NCBI RefSeq assembly: GCF_013249015.1
Contig: NZ_JABRPL010000003.1
Coordinates: 182,467 to 246,466, forward strand
DNA: 64,000 bases
Direction of reading: 5' to 3'
DNA from: Rathayibacter agropyri
Lineage (GTDB): Bacteria > Actinomycetota > Actinomycetes > Actinomycetales > Microbacteriaceae
Shown here: positions 1-9,548 of the stretch, one piece after another
Numbering within the stretch: position 1 is the stretch's first letter
How the letters are laid out: every line of letters starts with the position of its first letter
Program-made: the position numbers and the translations under genes
The notes under the pieces: model-generated
Seen by the model: the letters and a program-made list of their open reading frames with translations, nothing else
The model's database searches: none
What the model was told of the DNA's origin: nothing

Positions 1-154
1 TGCTCACCAGGACAGCCTCGAACAGCCGAGCCGAGACGCTGTGGTCGGTCCAGCGGAACCCGCCCGCCCAGACCCGAACCGAGGCGTAGAGAACCCCGGG
101 CACGACCAGCGCCACGAGCGCCACCACGCCGAGCACACTGTCCGGAACGACCAC
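1..154 (-). CDS. N-terminal fragment of a membrane protein, possibly DUF6338 family
   Basis: Reading leftward from a GTG at 154, preceded by a GGAGGAGG ribosome site at 170-163, about 51 codons stay open to the window edge. The peptide starts with one hydrophobic segment (PDSVLGVVALVALVVPGVLY) followed by a basic and aromatic stretch ending RWTDHSVSARLFEAVLVS. This N-terminal layout, a short PDxxLG membrane anchor then a polar region, resembles DUF6338 proteins of actinobacteria, whose function is unknown. The rest of the gene is outside the window, so the assignment is tentative. GTG codons at 160 and 163 are alternative starts but lie too close to the ribosome site. Confidence 0.45.
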   Translation of the reverse strand, partial: MVVPDSVLGVVALVALVVPGVLYASVRVWAGGFRWTDHSVSARLFEAVLVS

Positions 155-639
155 CGCCACCACCTCCTCCGCTCGCTGTGTCGAGCGTGCCGTACCCGTC
201 GGCATCACTGGGGAGCCGACCGCCGATCTGTGGAGAACCGCTCGCTGTACGGCCTGGGGAGGGAAGCGGTTACTTTCCGGAAATCGAAGCGGGACGTGCC
301 GAATTGACTACCGCAGCCGCGTCGAAGAAGGACGATATTGTGTCGTTCCGCCGGCCGTTCGCGCCTTTTCGCCCGACCTGCACCCGCCGCTCTCCGCAGA
401 ACGGCAGGCAGACGGGGCAGATCAGTCACCCTTTATACCGCGGGAGTCGCTGCGCTGAGCCAGCAGAGAAAATTCGCCAGCACCAGTCGAGAGACCGTGC
501 ACACGCGTACACCTGTGGCACCTCTCCGAGCCACTGACCCTCGGTCGGGAGTGTTGATCATTCTCACCCAAAGGGACATTATGAGATCAACGACGACACT
601 ATCGAAGCATCAACTATCTGAAGCAACAGGGGGACATCA
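155..639. other. Gene-free stretch
   Basis: About 485 bases between the left-edge gene and the decayed secreted-protein gene. Open frames here lack an actinobacterial codon pattern and any recognisable protein motif. The stretch is less GC-rich than the kdp region. It would have to hold the promoter of the left-edge gene, and possibly one for the secreted-protein gene, but I see no convincing promoter, terminator or repeat. Confidence 0.5.
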
Positions 640-933
640 TTGCGGCCACGCAATCACTCGACATTCATCGCCATCAATACAGCAATACTCGCAGTCGTCA
701 GCTGAGGCCTGGCCTCGCCGGCGGAGGCTGCATCAGGACCCAGGGGTAGAGTCATCACGTGCAAACTCGCCGTGCATGACCCTCACAATTCGGGACACGT
801 GAAAGGAACGATCAATGCCAACGGATGGGCGCACCGATACAACGACACGTCTGCCTCGTCCAACGCTGCAAGGCCATGCAAGAACGGCACCTATTGGGGC
901 GTCGGTTCGAGCCTTCCTCGCCGACAGCACTGA
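640..933 (+). pseudogene. Small secreted protein gene, disrupted by an in-frame TGA
   Basis: From a TTG at 640, preceded by an AGGGGG ribosome site, the frame encodes a good Sec signal peptide: basic start (LRPRNHS), hydrophobic core (FIAINTAILAVVS), and a GLASPAEAA-type cleavage region. A TGA at 703-705 interrupts the core-to-cleavage junction. The mature part contains two cysteines, a DPHNSGHVKGTIN stretch and a CKNGTYWGVG stretch, and stops at 931-933. In the +1 frame coding-like sequence (AFLADSTDTSALTTR) continues past that stop, suggesting a second lesion near 905-915. I read it as a decayed or mis-sequenced gene for a small exported protein of unknown function. Confidence 0.5.
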
Positions 934-1024
934 CACCTCGGCGCTGACGACGCGGTGATTGTTGACGTCAACGCAGTCGAGACCAGGGAATGAAGCATGA
1001 TCAACGCTGCTACGAGCGCGGCCG

Positions 1025-1636
1025 ATGCAGCGTGGGTCACCGACGGAACAACTCCCCCCTCAGTTCTCGATAGGCGGGATGGTTCCGGTGAGCTTTCCTG
1101 CCTACGCACGAGTATTTCACAGCGTCTATCCCGACACCTGGGCATCCGTTGCCGAGGAAGCGGGCGTTGTTCTTACTCCCACGACGCAGTGGGAGGACAT
1201 CAAGGTCTCGCTCACCGGTGAACCCACTCTGCACACCCCTCGAAAAGGGACGCTTCAGGCAGTTGAATTAAGCAGATTGACTACCATTCTCCACACTCAC
1301 ACACGTACCGCGGAGGACTGTTGGTTCGGCGTTTGGGAGGGGTGGGGAGACATATCACCACCTCCTACTTCCGCGGTGATCAGATGGTTGTTAAGGGATC
1401 TTTTTCTTCTGCGAGGATCCGTCTTTGACGCGCCTTTCGCCAGTGCTCGGGGGGCGACGATCTGGTGGCCTTCTGACCGGTCATGGTTCGTGGCAACCGA
1501 GGTCGACTTCGACAGCACAATCGTTGCGGGAAGTAGTGAAGCTATCGCTGCGATACTCTCGAGTGAGTTGTGCGCAGGAGAAATCGAAGCACGGGATGAG
1601 CTGACTGTGAATCTAATCCAGGAGGCGCCCTCGTGA
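1025..1636 (+). CDS. Conserved hypothetical protein, probable frameshift at the N-terminus
   Basis: 203 residues as drawn. Recognisable features are FPAYARVFHSVYPDTW near residue 25, CWFGVWEGWG in the middle and IWWPSDRSWFVATEVDFDSTIVAGS near the C-terminus. This pattern belongs to a widespread actinobacterial hypothetical family; I know of no established function. The ATG at 1025 has no good ribosome site. A second frame starting with ATG at 997 gives MINAATSAADAAWVTDGTT, which looks like the family's usual N-terminus and joins this frame if one base of the six-C run near 1052-1057 is removed. The real gene may therefore be 997-1636 with an indel. It is convergent with kdpE, 32 bases away. 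Confidence 0.65.
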   Translation: MQRGSPTEQLPPQFSIGGMVPVSFPAYARVFHSVYPDTWASVAEEAGVVLTPTTQWEDIKVSLTGEPTLHTPRKGTLQAVELSRLTTILHTHTRTAEDCWFGVWEGWGDISPPPTSAVIRWLLRDLFLLRGSVFDAPFASARGATIWWPSDRSWFVATEVDFDSTIVAGSSEAIAAILSSELCAGEIEARDELTVNLIQEAPS

Positions 1637-1668
1637 GGGACGCGGTCACTCCCGCGAGATCACCGCCC

Positions 1669-2346
1669 TTACTCCCCCGGCACGAACCGGTAGCCCATGC
1701 CGGCCTCGGTGAGCAGAGAGCGCGGGTGCGCGGGGTCCGGCTCGAGCTTCTTGCGCAACTGCGCGATGTACAGGCGGAGATACCCCGTGTCAGTCACGTG
1801 CGCGGGGCCCCAGATCTCGGCCAGTAGGGAACGTCGGGTGACCAGCTTGCCCGCATTGCGGATCAGGATCTCGAGCACCTGCCACTCCGTCGGGGTGAGC
1901 CGCACCGAGGCGCCGTCGCGCGTCGCGCTCTTCGCCACCAGGTCGATCGTCACCTCGCCGATCACGACAAGCGGCTCGCCGTCGGCCGGCTGCACGCGGC
2001 GCGACAGAGCCCGGATGCGCGCCAACACCTCGTCCATCGAGAACGGCTTCGTCACGTAGTCGTCCGCTCCCGCGTCGAGCGCCCCCACCTTGTCGGCGGC
2101 TCCCGTGCGCCCCGAGACCACGAGAATCGGCGCGCTCGTCCAGCCGCGCAGCCCGTGGATCACCTCGACCCCGTCGAGCCGTGGCATGCCGAGGTCGATC
2201 ATGTACAGGTCCGGATGCTCGTCCACTGCGCGGTTGATCGCCTCCGTGCCGTCGCCCGCCGTCACCACGTCGTACCCGCGGGCGGTGAGGGTAATGCGCA
2301 GGGCGCGCAGGATCTGGGGGTCGTCGTCGGCGATCAAGATCTTCAT
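1669..2346 (-). CDS. kdpE: KdpE, response regulator of the kdp operon
   Basis: 225-residue OmpR-type regulator. The receiver domain covers about residues 1-115 with acidic residues D7/D8/D9, phospho-acceptor D51 in the MIDLGMP context and the conserved lysine in VTKPFS. A winged-helix DNA-binding domain covers about 130-222 (RLTPTEWQVLEILIRNAGKLVTR, then a TGYLRLYIAQLRKKLE recognition region). Its ATG overlaps the kdpD stop as ATGA, so the two proteins are translationally coupled. Known role of the family: phosphorylated by KdpD when potassium is limiting, it activates the kdpFABC promoter, presumably located upstream of 9682. Last gene of the operon. Confidence 0.96.
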   Translation of the reverse strand: MKILIADDDPQILRALRITLTARGYDVVTAGDGTEAINRAVDEHPDLYMIDLGMPRLDGVEVIHGLRGWTSAPILVVSGRTGAADKVGALDAGADDYVTKPFSMDEVLARIRALSRRVQPADGEPLVVIGEVTIDLVAKSATRDGASVRLTPTEWQVLEILIRNAGKLVTRRSLLAEIWGPAHVTDTGYLRLYIAQLRKKLEPDPAHPRSLLTEAGMGYRFVPGE

Positions 2347-4886
2347 GCGGCTCCTCCGGAGTCTTCGTGCGGAGCGACGCCCGCGTCGTCGTCGTGCGCA
2401 GCGGCGTCGGCTCCCTGCGGCGCCAGCGGCAGCGTCACCACCATCGTGAGCCCACCCCCTGGAGTGTCCTCCGTCTCGAGCGTGCCGCCCATCCCCTCCG
2501 TGAAGCCCTTCGAGAGCGCGAGCCCTAACCCCAACCCGGTGAGGTTGTCGTCGTCGCCGAGCCGCTGGAACGGCACGAAAATCTCGGCCCGGCGCTCGGC
2601 CGGCACCCCCGGTCCGTGGTCGACGATCCGGAGCTGCGCGGTCCCGCCGAAGGTGCTCGCGGCGACCCGGACGCGCGTCCCCTCCGGCGCAAATCGACTC
2701 GCGTTGGCGAGCAAATTGACCACGACCCGCTGCAACAGCACGGCGTCCGCGAGCAGCGCCGGGCCCTCCGGATCAAGGTCGAGGTCGACTTCTCCGGGTC
2801 CGAGCCCAAGCTCATCGAGGGCGGGGAGCACCACGTCGGCAGCGTCCAGCGGAGCCAGGGCCACGGCGAGCGCCCCCGCCTCCAGCCGCGTCACGTCGAG
2901 CAGATCGGTGACGAGCGCGGCGAGCACGGTCAGGCTTTCGTCCGCGGTCGCGAGCAGCTCCTCCCGGTCGCGCTCACTCCAGACCACGTCGGGCGCGCGG
3001 AGTCCGCTCACTGCGGCGGTCGCGGCGGCGAGCGGGCGTCGCAGATCGTGGCTGACCGCCGAGAGCAGGGCGCTGCGCACCCGGTCGGTCTCGGCGAGCG
3101 GAGCCAGCGAGCTGGCCGTCTCGCTGAGCGCCGCGTTCTCGAGTACCGAGTCGAGCTGCGCCGCGACCACCTGCACTAGCCGCCGCTCGCTCCCCTCCAG
3201 CTCGCGACCGTGCAGCTCCAGCACAGCACCCTCGCCCACGGCGATCCGCGCGGGATCACCGTCAGGCCGGGGTTCACCGTCGGAGGCGACGACCTCGCCG
3301 TCGCGCAGCAGCCGCACTCCGATCAGCCCGAACGCCTCCCGCGCGCGCTCGAGGATCGCCTGGAGCGCCCCCTGCCCGCGGATCACCCCGCCCGCGATCG
3401 TTGCGAGCAGCTCCGACTCCGCCCCGGAGCGCTTCGCCGCGCGTGCCCGACGCGCCGCACGGTCCACCACAGCGCTCACCAGCGCAGCGTTGAGCACGTA
3501 CAGCACGAGCGCCAGAGCGTGCAGCGGTTCGTCGACGGTGATCCTGTAGAGCGGATTGACGAAGAAGAAGTCGAGCGTCAGCCCCGAGAGCACCGCCGCA
3601 AAGAGGGCGGGCCAGATGCCACCGACCAGCGCGACCAGCACCACGAGCAGCTGGTAGGAAAGCACGTCGCTGGTGATCGACTCCTCGCTGCGCAGGCTCA
3701 AGAGCAGCCAGGTCACCAGCGGGCCGCCGGTCAGCGCGAGCGCCATGCCCAGGATGCGGCGCCGCCACGTCAGCGCCCCGTCGAGCCTCGGCAGCACGGC
3801 CGTTCGCCCGGCGGCTGAGTGGCTGACGATGTGCACGTCAATGTTTCCGGACTCGCGGATCACCGTCGCCGCAGTCCCCGGAGTTAGCGCCGACGCGAGC
3901 CGACTGCGGCGACTGACTCCGATCACGAGCTGCGTCGCGTTCACCGAGCGAGCGAACTCGACCAGCGTGCGCGGCACGTCCTCGCCGACCACCTGGTGAT
4001 AGCTGCCGCCGAGCTTCTCGACCAGCGCACGCTGAGCTTCGAGCACGTGCGGCCGCGGCGCGCGCAGCCCGTCGGGGGTCACCACGTGCACGGCGACCAG
4101 GTCACCTCCGGAGGCGCGCGCCGCAATCCGAGCGCCTCGCCGCAGTAGTGTCTCGCCCTCCGGCCCGCCGGTGAGGGTGACGACCACTCGCTCGCGCGCC
4201 TCCCAGGTGCTGTCGATGCCGTGCTCGATGCGGTAGTCGCGCAGGGCGCTGTCGACCTCGTCGGCGAGCCAGAGCAGGGCGAGTTCGCGCAGGGCGGTGA
4301 GATTGCCGAGGCGGAAGTAGTTGGACAGCGCCGCGTCGATCCGCTCGGGCGGGTAGACGCGGCCGTCGGCGAGGCGGTCGCGCAGGGCCTGGGGGGCGAG
4401 ATCAACCACTTCGATCTGATCGGCGGCGCGCAGCACTGCATCCGGGATCGTCTCGCGCTGCGGCGCTCCGGTGATGGCATGCACGACATCGTTCAGCGAG
4501 TCGATGTGCTGGATGTTGACGGTGGAGAAGACGGTGATGCCGGCGTCGAGGAGGGTCCGCACGTCCTCCCAGCGCTTCTCATGCCGCGAGCCGGGGGCGT
4601 TGGTGTGCGCGAGCTCGTCGACCAAAGCAACGTCGGGACGGCGGGCGAGGACCGCGTCGAGGTCCATCTCGTCGAGCTGCACACCGCGGTGCTCGACGGC
4701 GCGGCGCGGCACGACCTCGAGGCCCTCGACCATCGCGGCGGTCGCGGAGCGGCCGTGTGTCTCGACCACGGCGACCACGACGTCGCGGCCCTCGGCGGCG
4801 AGCCGACGGCCCTCCTCGAGCATCGTGTACGTCTTGCCCACTCCCGGCGCAGCTCCGAGGAGCACACGCAGACGGCCTGTGCTCAT
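2343..4886 (-). CDS. kdpD: KdpD, osmosensitive potassium sensor histidine kinase
   Basis: 847 residues. The N-terminal KdpD domain carries a Walker A motif GAAPGVGKT at residues 11-19 and the VDELAHTNAPGSRHEKRW signature at about 89-106. A universal-stress-protein-like region spans about 232-355, followed by a four-helix DUF4118 membrane region (about 378-475). A GAF-like part precedes the kinase core: H-box SHDLRRPL with phospho-acceptor H613, N-box NLLANA 724-729, DHGPG 756-760 and GLGLGLA 784-790. All catalytic elements are present. In the family it senses potassium limitation and phosphorylates KdpE. It is separated from kdpC by 118 bases, longer than the other gaps in this operon, so it may have its own promoter. 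Confidence 0.96.
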   Translation of the reverse strand: MSTGRLRVLLGAAPGVGKTYTMLEEGRRLAAEGRDVVVAVVETHGRSATAAMVEGLEVVPRRAVEHRGVQLDEMDLDAVLARRPDVALVDELAHTNAPGSRHEKRWEDVRTLLDAGITVFSTVNIQHIDSLNDVVHAITGAPQRETIPDAVLRAADQIEVVDLAPQALRDRLADGRVYPPERIDAALSNYFRLGNLTALRELALLWLADEVDSALRDYRIEHGIDSTWEARERVVVTLTGGPEGETLLRRGARIAARASGGDLVAVHVVTPDGLRAPRPHVLEAQRALVEKLGGSYHQVVGEDVPRTLVEFARSVNATQLVIGVSRRSRLASALTPGTAATVIRESGNIDVHIVSHSAAGRTAVLPRLDGALTWRRRILGMALALTGGPLVTWLLLSLRSEESITSDVLSYQLLVVLVALVGGIWPALFAAVLSGLTLDFFFVNPLYRITVDEPLHALALVLYVLNAALVSAVVDRAARRARAAKRSGAESELLATIAGGVIRGQGALQAILERAREAFGLIGVRLLRDGEVVASDGEPRPDGDPARIAVGEGAVLELHGRELEGSERRLVQVVAAQLDSVLENAALSETASSLAPLAETDRVRSALLSAVSHDLRRPLAAATAAVSGLRAPDVVWSERDREELLATADESLTVLAALVTDLLDVTRLEAGALAVALAPLDAADVVLPALDELGLGPGEVDLDLDPEGPALLADAVLLQRVVVNLLANASRFAPEGTRVRVAASTFGGTAQLRIVDHGPGVPAERRAEIFVPFQRLGDDDNLTGLGLGLALSKGFTEGMGGTLETEDTPGGGLTMVVTLPLAPQGADAAAHDDDAGVAPHEDSGGAA

Positions 4887-5004
4887 GCCCCACCCCTCAC
4901 CTTCCGCTCGCAGGCTCGGCGCCGGCTCGCTGAATCCGACGTGTCTGAGGAGCAGAACGCGAGTCTACGAGCCGGGGGCACCGCCGGACGCGCCGCCGGG
5001 CGGG

Positions 5005-5589
5005 TCACAGCCGCGCCAGCGCCACGTTCAGCTCGAGCACGTCCACGCTCGGCTCGCCGAGGAAGCCAAGCGCCCGCCCCTCGGTCCGCGCCTCGACCAG
5101 CGTGCGGACCGCGTCCTCGTCGAGCCCGCGGGCCGCGGCGACACGGGGCACCTGCAGCAGCGCGTAGGCCGGGCTGATGGCGGGGTCGAGCCCCGACCCG
5201 GAGGCGGTCAGCGCGTCGGCCGGCACCTCTGCCGGATCGACGCCCTCGAACGCCGCGATCGACGCGCGCCGCTCCTGGATCGACGCGACGAGATCGGCGT
5301 TCTCGGGCCCGAGGTTACTGCCGGTCGAGGCCCCCGCGTCATACCCCGCGGCGGAGGGGCGCGACTGGAACCACTGCGGCAGCGGCGCCCCGTCGGCGTC
5401 GGTGAACGACTGGCCGATCAGCGACGAGCCCACAACCTCACCACCCTGAACAAGGAGCGACCCGCCCGCCTGCGCCGGAAAAGCGAGCTGTCCCGCTCCC
5501 CACACGGCGGCCGGATACGCCACCCCCAACACCGCGGTGAACACAACCATCGCGCGCACCGCGACCCCATACGGACGAACTCTCAACAT
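5005..5589 (-). CDS. kdpC: KdpC, potassium-transporting ATPase subunit C
   Basis: 194 residues from the ATG at 5589, which has a GAAAGAGAG ribosome site; a GTG at 5610 would add seven residues (MRKRVQI) and is less likely. One N-terminal membrane helix (AMVVFTAVLGVAYPAAVWG) anchors a periplasmic-side domain with the family pattern GGSLLVQGGEVVGSSLIGQ, then LPQWFQSRPSAAGYD and SNLGPEN. The C-terminal part holds DPAISPAYALLQVPRVAAARG. KdpC stabilises the KdpFABC complex and assists ATP binding by KdpB. It lies 37 bases downstream of kdpB in the same operon. Confidence 0.95.
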   Translation of the reverse strand: MLRVRPYGVAVRAMVVFTAVLGVAYPAAVWGAGQLAFPAQAGGSLLVQGGEVVGSSLIGQSFTDADGAPLPQWFQSRPSAAGYDAGASTGSNLGPENADLVASIQERRASIAAFEGVDPAEVPADALTASGSGLDPAISPAYALLQVPRVAAARGLDEDAVRTLVEARTEGRALGFLGEPSVDVLELNVALARL

Positions 5590-5626
5590 AATCTGAACTC
5601 TCTTTCTCACATGGTGCTGGGGCGGG

Positions 5627-7783
5627 TTAGAAGCCGGGGAGGGGGGCGACGAGCAGGTCGACGAGCTTGATGCCGACGAACGGGGCGATCACGCCGCCGA
5701 GGCCGTAGATCAGCAGGTTGCGGCTGAGGATGCGCGAGGCGGCGACCGGGCGGTAGGCGACTCCGCGCAGGGCGAGCGGGATGAGCACGACGATCACCAG
5801 CGCGTTGAACACAATCGCCGAGAGGATCGCCGAGGCCGGCGAGTGCAGCTGCATCACGTTCAGCACGGCGAGCCCGGGGAAGACCCCCGCGAACATCGCC
5901 GGGATGATCGCGAAGTATTTCGCCACGTCATTCGCGATCGAGAACGTGGTGAGCGCCCCGCGGGTGATCAGCAACTGCTTCCCGATCCGCACGATGTCGA
6001 TGAGCTTGGTCGGGTCGGAGTCGAGGTCGACCATGTTCCCGGCCTCCTTCGCCGCCGAGGTGCCCGTATTCATCGCCACGCCCACGTCGGCCTGCGCGAG
6101 GGCAGGCGCGTCGTTCGTCCCGTCGCCGGTCATCGCGACCAGCGCGCCGCCCTCCTGCTCGCGCCGGATCAGCGCGAGCTTGTCCTCGGGCGTCGCCTCG
6201 GCGAGGTAGTCGTCGACTCCCGCCTCCGCCGCGATCGCGCGGGCCGTGAGCGGGTTGTCGCCCGTGATCATCACGGTGCGAATGCCCATTGCCCGCAGCT
6301 CAGAGAAGCGCTCTGCAAGCCCGTCCTTCACCACATCCTTTAGATGCACGACACCCAGGAGGCGCGCTCCGGCGCGGTCCTTCACCGCGACCACGAGGGG
6401 TGTGCCTCCGCTCTCCGAGACGCCGTCGACCAGAACGGTGAGCCGCGCCGCGATCGTGGACGGCAGCGGCCCCTCCTCCTCCACCCAGGCGCGCACGGCC
6501 GAGCCGGCACCCTTGCGGATGGACGAGCCGTCCGGCAGGTCGAGCCCGCTCATCCGGGTCTGCGCAGTGAACGGTACGACGAGCGCCTGCGCGGGCTCGG
6601 CCGCTGGCCGGCCCTGGTCGCCCGCGAGATCCACGATCGATTTCCCCTCGGGCGTCGGATCGCTGAGCGAGGAGGCGGCGGCCGCGTCCACGAGGTCGGC
6701 GTCAACCGCGCCATCCAGCGGGAGGAACGCGACGGCCCGGCGGTTGCCGTAGGTGATCGTCCCCGTCTTATCGAGCAGGAGGGTCGTGACATCGCCCGCC
6801 GCCTCCACCGCACGCCCGGACATGGCGAGGACGTTGCGCTGCACCAGCCGGTCCATGCCGGCGATGCCGATGGCTGAGAGCAGCGCGCCAATGGTGGTCG
6901 GGATGAGGCAGACGAGCAGGGCGACCAGCACTGGCACGCTGACCGAGGCGCCCGCAGCGGACGCGATCGGGTTCAGCGTCAGCACGACCACCACGAACAC
7001 GATCGACAGGCTCGCGAGAAGGATGTCCAGCGCAATCTCGTTGGGCGTCTTCTGCCGCGACGCGCCCTCGACCAGGCCGATCATCCGATCAACGAAAGTC
7101 TCGCCCGGGCGGGAGGTGATTCGCACCACGATCCGGTCCGACAGCACCCGGGTGCCGCCCGTGACCGCGCTGCGGTCGCCTCCGCTCTCGCGAACCACCG
7201 GGGCCGACTCGCCCGTGATCGCCGACTCGTCAATGGAGGCGATGCCCCAGACGATGTCACCGTCACCCGGCACCAGATCACCCGCCTCCGCCACGATCAC
7301 GTCTCCCCGTTGCAGCTCGGCCGAAGAGACCTCGACCAGCCGCGCCGACAGCGCCGACGGATCGGCGGAGTCGTAGTCGGCCACGCGCCGCGCCGGAGTG
7401 CTGGTGCGGGTGGCGCGCAGGCTCTCGGCCTGCGCCTTGCCGCGGCCCTCGGCCACCGCCTCCGCGAGGTTCGCGAAGACCACCGTGAGCCACAGCCAGA
7501 TCGCGATCCCCGCGGTGAAGGTGACCGGCACCGCCGAGCCGCCGGAACGCTCCGGGCCGCCGAGGAACGGCTCGGCGACCGCGAGCAGCGTCGTCAGCAC
7601 GGCGCCAACCTCAACGAGAAACATCACGGGGTTGCGCCACATCAGGCGCGGATCGAGCTTGCGCAGCGCCCCGGGGAGCGCGGCGACGAGCTGGCGTGAA
7701 CCCAGAGCGGCCGGTCGCGCCGGCGTCTCGGTGAGTGCAGTGGTCATCGGAGTCACAGTGGTCATCGGAGTCACAGTGTTCAT
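5627..7783 (-). CDS. kdpB: KdpB, P-type ATPase subunit of the potassium pump
   Basis: 718 residues from the ATG at 7783, the first of three in-frame ATGs (7783, 7765, 7747) embedded in an 18-bp tandem repeat. The core is a P-type ATPase: actuator TGES at 190-193, phosphorylation site DKTGT with D338, nucleotide-binding [11 protein letters not shown] region and the hinge [21 protein letters not shown]. Membrane segments lie at about 50-110, 250-305 and near the C-terminus. It couples ATP hydrolysis to potassium uptake through KdpA. The start is only 5 bases after the kdpA stop. I chose 7783 because the GGAAGG site lies upstream of it; the later ATGs remain possible. Confidence 0.95.
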   Translation of the reverse strand: MNTVTPMTTVTPMTTALTETPARPAALGSRQLVAALPGALRKLDPRLMWRNPVMFLVEVGAVLTTLLAVAEPFLGGPERSGGSAVPVTFTAGIAIWLWLTVVFANLAEAVAEGRGKAQAESLRATRTSTPARRVADYDSADPSALSARLVEVSSAELQRGDVIVAEAGDLVPGDGDIVWGIASIDESAITGESAPVVRESGGDRSAVTGGTRVLSDRIVVRITSRPGETFVDRMIGLVEGASRQKTPNEIALDILLASLSIVFVVVVLTLNPIASAAGASVSVPVLVALLVCLIPTTIGALLSAIGIAGMDRLVQRNVLAMSGRAVEAAGDVTTLLLDKTGTITYGNRRAVAFLPLDGAVDADLVDAAAASSLSDPTPEGKSIVDLAGDQGRPAAEPAQALVVPFTAQTRMSGLDLPDGSSIRKGAGSAVRAWVEEEGPLPSTIAARLTVLVDGVSESGGTPLVVAVKDRAGARLLGVVHLKDVVKDGLAERFSELRAMGIRTVMITGDNPLTARAIAAEAGVDDYLAEATPEDKLALIRREQEGGALVAMTGDGTNDAPALAQADVGVAMNTGTSAAKEAGNMVDLDSDPTKLIDIVRIGKQLLITRGALTTFSIANDVAKYFAIIPAMFAGVFPGLAVLNVMQLHSPASAILSAIVFNALVIVVLIPLALRGVAYRPVAASRILSRNLLIYGLGGVIAPFVGIKLVDLLVAPLPGF

Positions 7784-7796
7784 CGGAGTCACAGTC
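7742..7796. repeat. 18-bp tandem repeat, three copies, at the kdpA/kdpB junction
   Basis: Three near-identical 18-bp units (minus-strand core TGTGACTCCGATGA) run through the kdpA stop and the kdpB start. Each copy carries an in-frame ATG, and the repeat encodes the TPMTTV-type repeats at the KdpB N-terminus. Copy number changes would alter the KdpB N-terminus without breaking the frame. Confidence 0.85.
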
Positions 7797-9459
7797 CTTC
7801 CGCCAGGGGACCCAGCGCGAGTACGGGGAAGTAGGTGAGCGCGGTCACGACGACCGTCACGCCCACGAGGAGGCCGACGAACTGCGGCCGGTGGGTGGGC
7901 AATGTCCCGGCGCTGGAAGGCACCGGCGACTGCGCCGCGAGTGAGCCGGCCAGCGCGAGCACCAGGAGGATCGGCAGGAATCGCCCGAGCAGCATCGCGA
8001 CGCCCAGCGCCGTATTCAGCCACGGCGTGTTCGCCGTCAGCCCCGCGAACGCCGAGCCGTTGTTGTTGGCCGCCGAGGTGAAGGCGTAGAGCACCTCCGA
8101 GAGCCCGTGCAGCCCGGGGTTCAGAATCGACGTGCTCTCCACGTCCGCGCGCACCGCGGGGATCGCGAAGCTCAGCGCGGTTCCCGCGAGCACGAGCGTC
8201 GGTGTCACCAGGATGTACAGGCTGGCGAGCTTGATCTCGCGTGGGCCGAGCTTCTTGCCCAGGTACTCGGGCGTGCGCCCCACGAGCAGCCCGCCGACGA
8301 ACACGGCCAGCACCGCGAGCACGAGCATCCCGTAGAGGCCAGAGCCGACGCCACCCGGGGCGACCTCGCCGAGCATCATGTTCAGCATCGGGAGCATGCC
8401 GCCGAGCGCGGTGAAGGAGTCGTGCATCGCGTTGACGGCGCCGGTCGAGGTCAGCGTCGAGGCCGTCGCATAGAGGGCGGAGCCGGCGATGCCGAAGCGC
8501 GTCTCCTTGCCCTCCATCGCTGCTCCCGCCGCCTGTGCCGCGGAGCCGCCGCCCGCCGCTTCCACGGCGGTGAGCGCCCCGAGCGACACCACGAAGATCG
8601 TCGCCATCGCGGCGAGGATCGCGCTCCCCTGGCGCACGTCCCCGACCATCCGGCCGAAAGTGCGCGGCAGCGAGAACGGGATCGCCAGGATCAGCACGAT
8701 CTGCAGCAACGACACCCAGGCTGACGGGTTCTCGAACGGATGCGCGGAGTTGGCGTTGAAGTAGCCGCCTCCGTTGGTGCCGAGCAGCTTGATCGCCTCC
8801 TGCGAGGCCACCATCCCGCCCGGGATGTTCTGCTCGCCGCCCGTGAGCGTGGTCACGGTCAGCGGGTCGTTGAGATTCTGGATCACGCCGCCCGCGACCA
8901 TCACGATGGCGGCCAGGAGCGATATCGGCAGCAGGAGGCGGAGCGTGCCGCGCACGAGGTCGACCCAGAAGTTGCCGAGCGTGCCGGAGGAGCGCCGCGC
9001 GAATCCGCGGATCAGCGCCACCGCGACCGCGAGGCCCACGGCCGCCGAGACGAAGTTCTGCACGGCGAGCCCGCCCACCTGCACGGCAAAGCCGAGGGTC
9101 GCCTCGGGCGAGTATGACTGCCAGTTGGTGTTGGTGACAAACGAGACGGCCGTGTTGAACGCCAGCCCCTCCGGCACCGCGGGGAGCCCGAGCGAGCCGG
9201 GAAGGACGGCCTGAAGCCGCTGCATCCCGTAGAGCAGGAGCACGCCGACCAGCGAGAAGGCGAGCACGGCGCGGAAGTAGGCGCGCCAGCTCTGCTCGCC
9301 GGCCGGATCGACCCCGATCAGGCGGTAGAGGCCGCGCTCGAGCGCGAGATCTCTCGTCGAGGTGTAAACGCGGAACATGTACTCGCCCAGCGGGCGGTGC
9401 AGGAGCGCGACGGCCAGACCGACGGTCGCGACCTGGAGGACAGCGAGGAGCGGATCCAT
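7789..9459 (-). CDS. kdpA: KdpA, potassium channel-like subunit
   Basis: 556 residues starting [21 protein letters not shown] polytopic membrane protein of the Trk/Ktr/Kdp superfamily with about ten helices. Selectivity-filter and family segments are visible: [47 protein letters not shown] and [10 protein letters not shown]. It binds and translocates potassium, driven by KdpB. The start codon overlaps the kdpF stop as TGATG, which fixes the start; the open frame extends far upstream but that part is non-coding in character. The stop lies inside the tandem repeat shared with kdpB. Confidence 0.96.
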   Translation of the reverse strand: MDPLLAVLQVATVGLAVALLHRPLGEYMFRVYTSTRDLALERGLYRLIGVDPAGEQSWRAYFRAVLAFSLVGVLLLYGMQRLQAVLPGSLGLPAVPEGLAFNTAVSFVTNTNWQSYSPEATLGFAVQVGGLAVQNFVSAAVGLAVAVALIRGFARRSSGTLGNFWVDLVRGTLRLLLPISLLAAIVMVAGGVIQNLNDPLTVTTLTGGEQNIPGGMVASQEAIKLLGTNGGGYFNANSAHPFENPSAWVSLLQIVLILAIPFSLPRTFGRMVGDVRQGSAILAAMATIFVVSLGALTAVEAAGGGSAAQAAGAAMEGKETRFGIAGSALYATASTLTSTGAVNAMHDSFTALGGMLPMLNMMLGEVAPGGVGSGLYGMLVLAVLAVFVGGLLVGRTPEYLGKKLGPREIKLASLYILVTPTLVLAGTALSFAIPAVRADVESTSILNPGLHGLSEVLYAFTSAANNNGSAFAGLTANTPWLNTALGVAMLLGRFLPILLVLALAGSLAAQSPVPSSAGTLPTHRPQFVGLLVGVTVVVTALTYFPVLALGPLAEGL

Positions 9460-9548
9460 CAGAAGCGCTCCGGTCGGATCAGCGCGACGACGAGGTAGAC
9501 GACCGCGGCGAGCGCCAGCACGACCGCGAGGGCGTCGAAGACGATCAT
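9459..9548 (-). CDS. kdpF: KdpF, small regulatory peptide of the potassium pump
   Basis: 29 residues ([20 protein letters not shown] then VALIRPERF): one membrane helix followed by the diagnostic RPERF C-terminus of KdpF. In Escherichia coli KdpF stabilises the KdpABC complex. Its ATG overlaps the stop of the upstream small ORF (ATGA) and its stop overlaps the kdpA start, so the three are translationally coupled. A GGGGGT stretch upstream could serve as ribosome site. Confidence 0.9.
   Translation of the reverse strand: MIVFDALAVVLALAAVVYLVVALIRPERF

Noticed and set aside
703-705. Selenocysteine or programmed readthrough at the in-frame TGA
   Set aside because: No stem-loop of SECIS type is apparent after the TGA, the site is within a signal peptide, and a further frameshift follows; decay or sequencing error is simpler.
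2155-3549. Long plus-strand open frame of 464 codons antisense to kdpD
   Set aside because: Ser/Pro/Arg-rich composition typical of the antisense frame of a high-GC gene; kdpD on the other strand has all family motifs.
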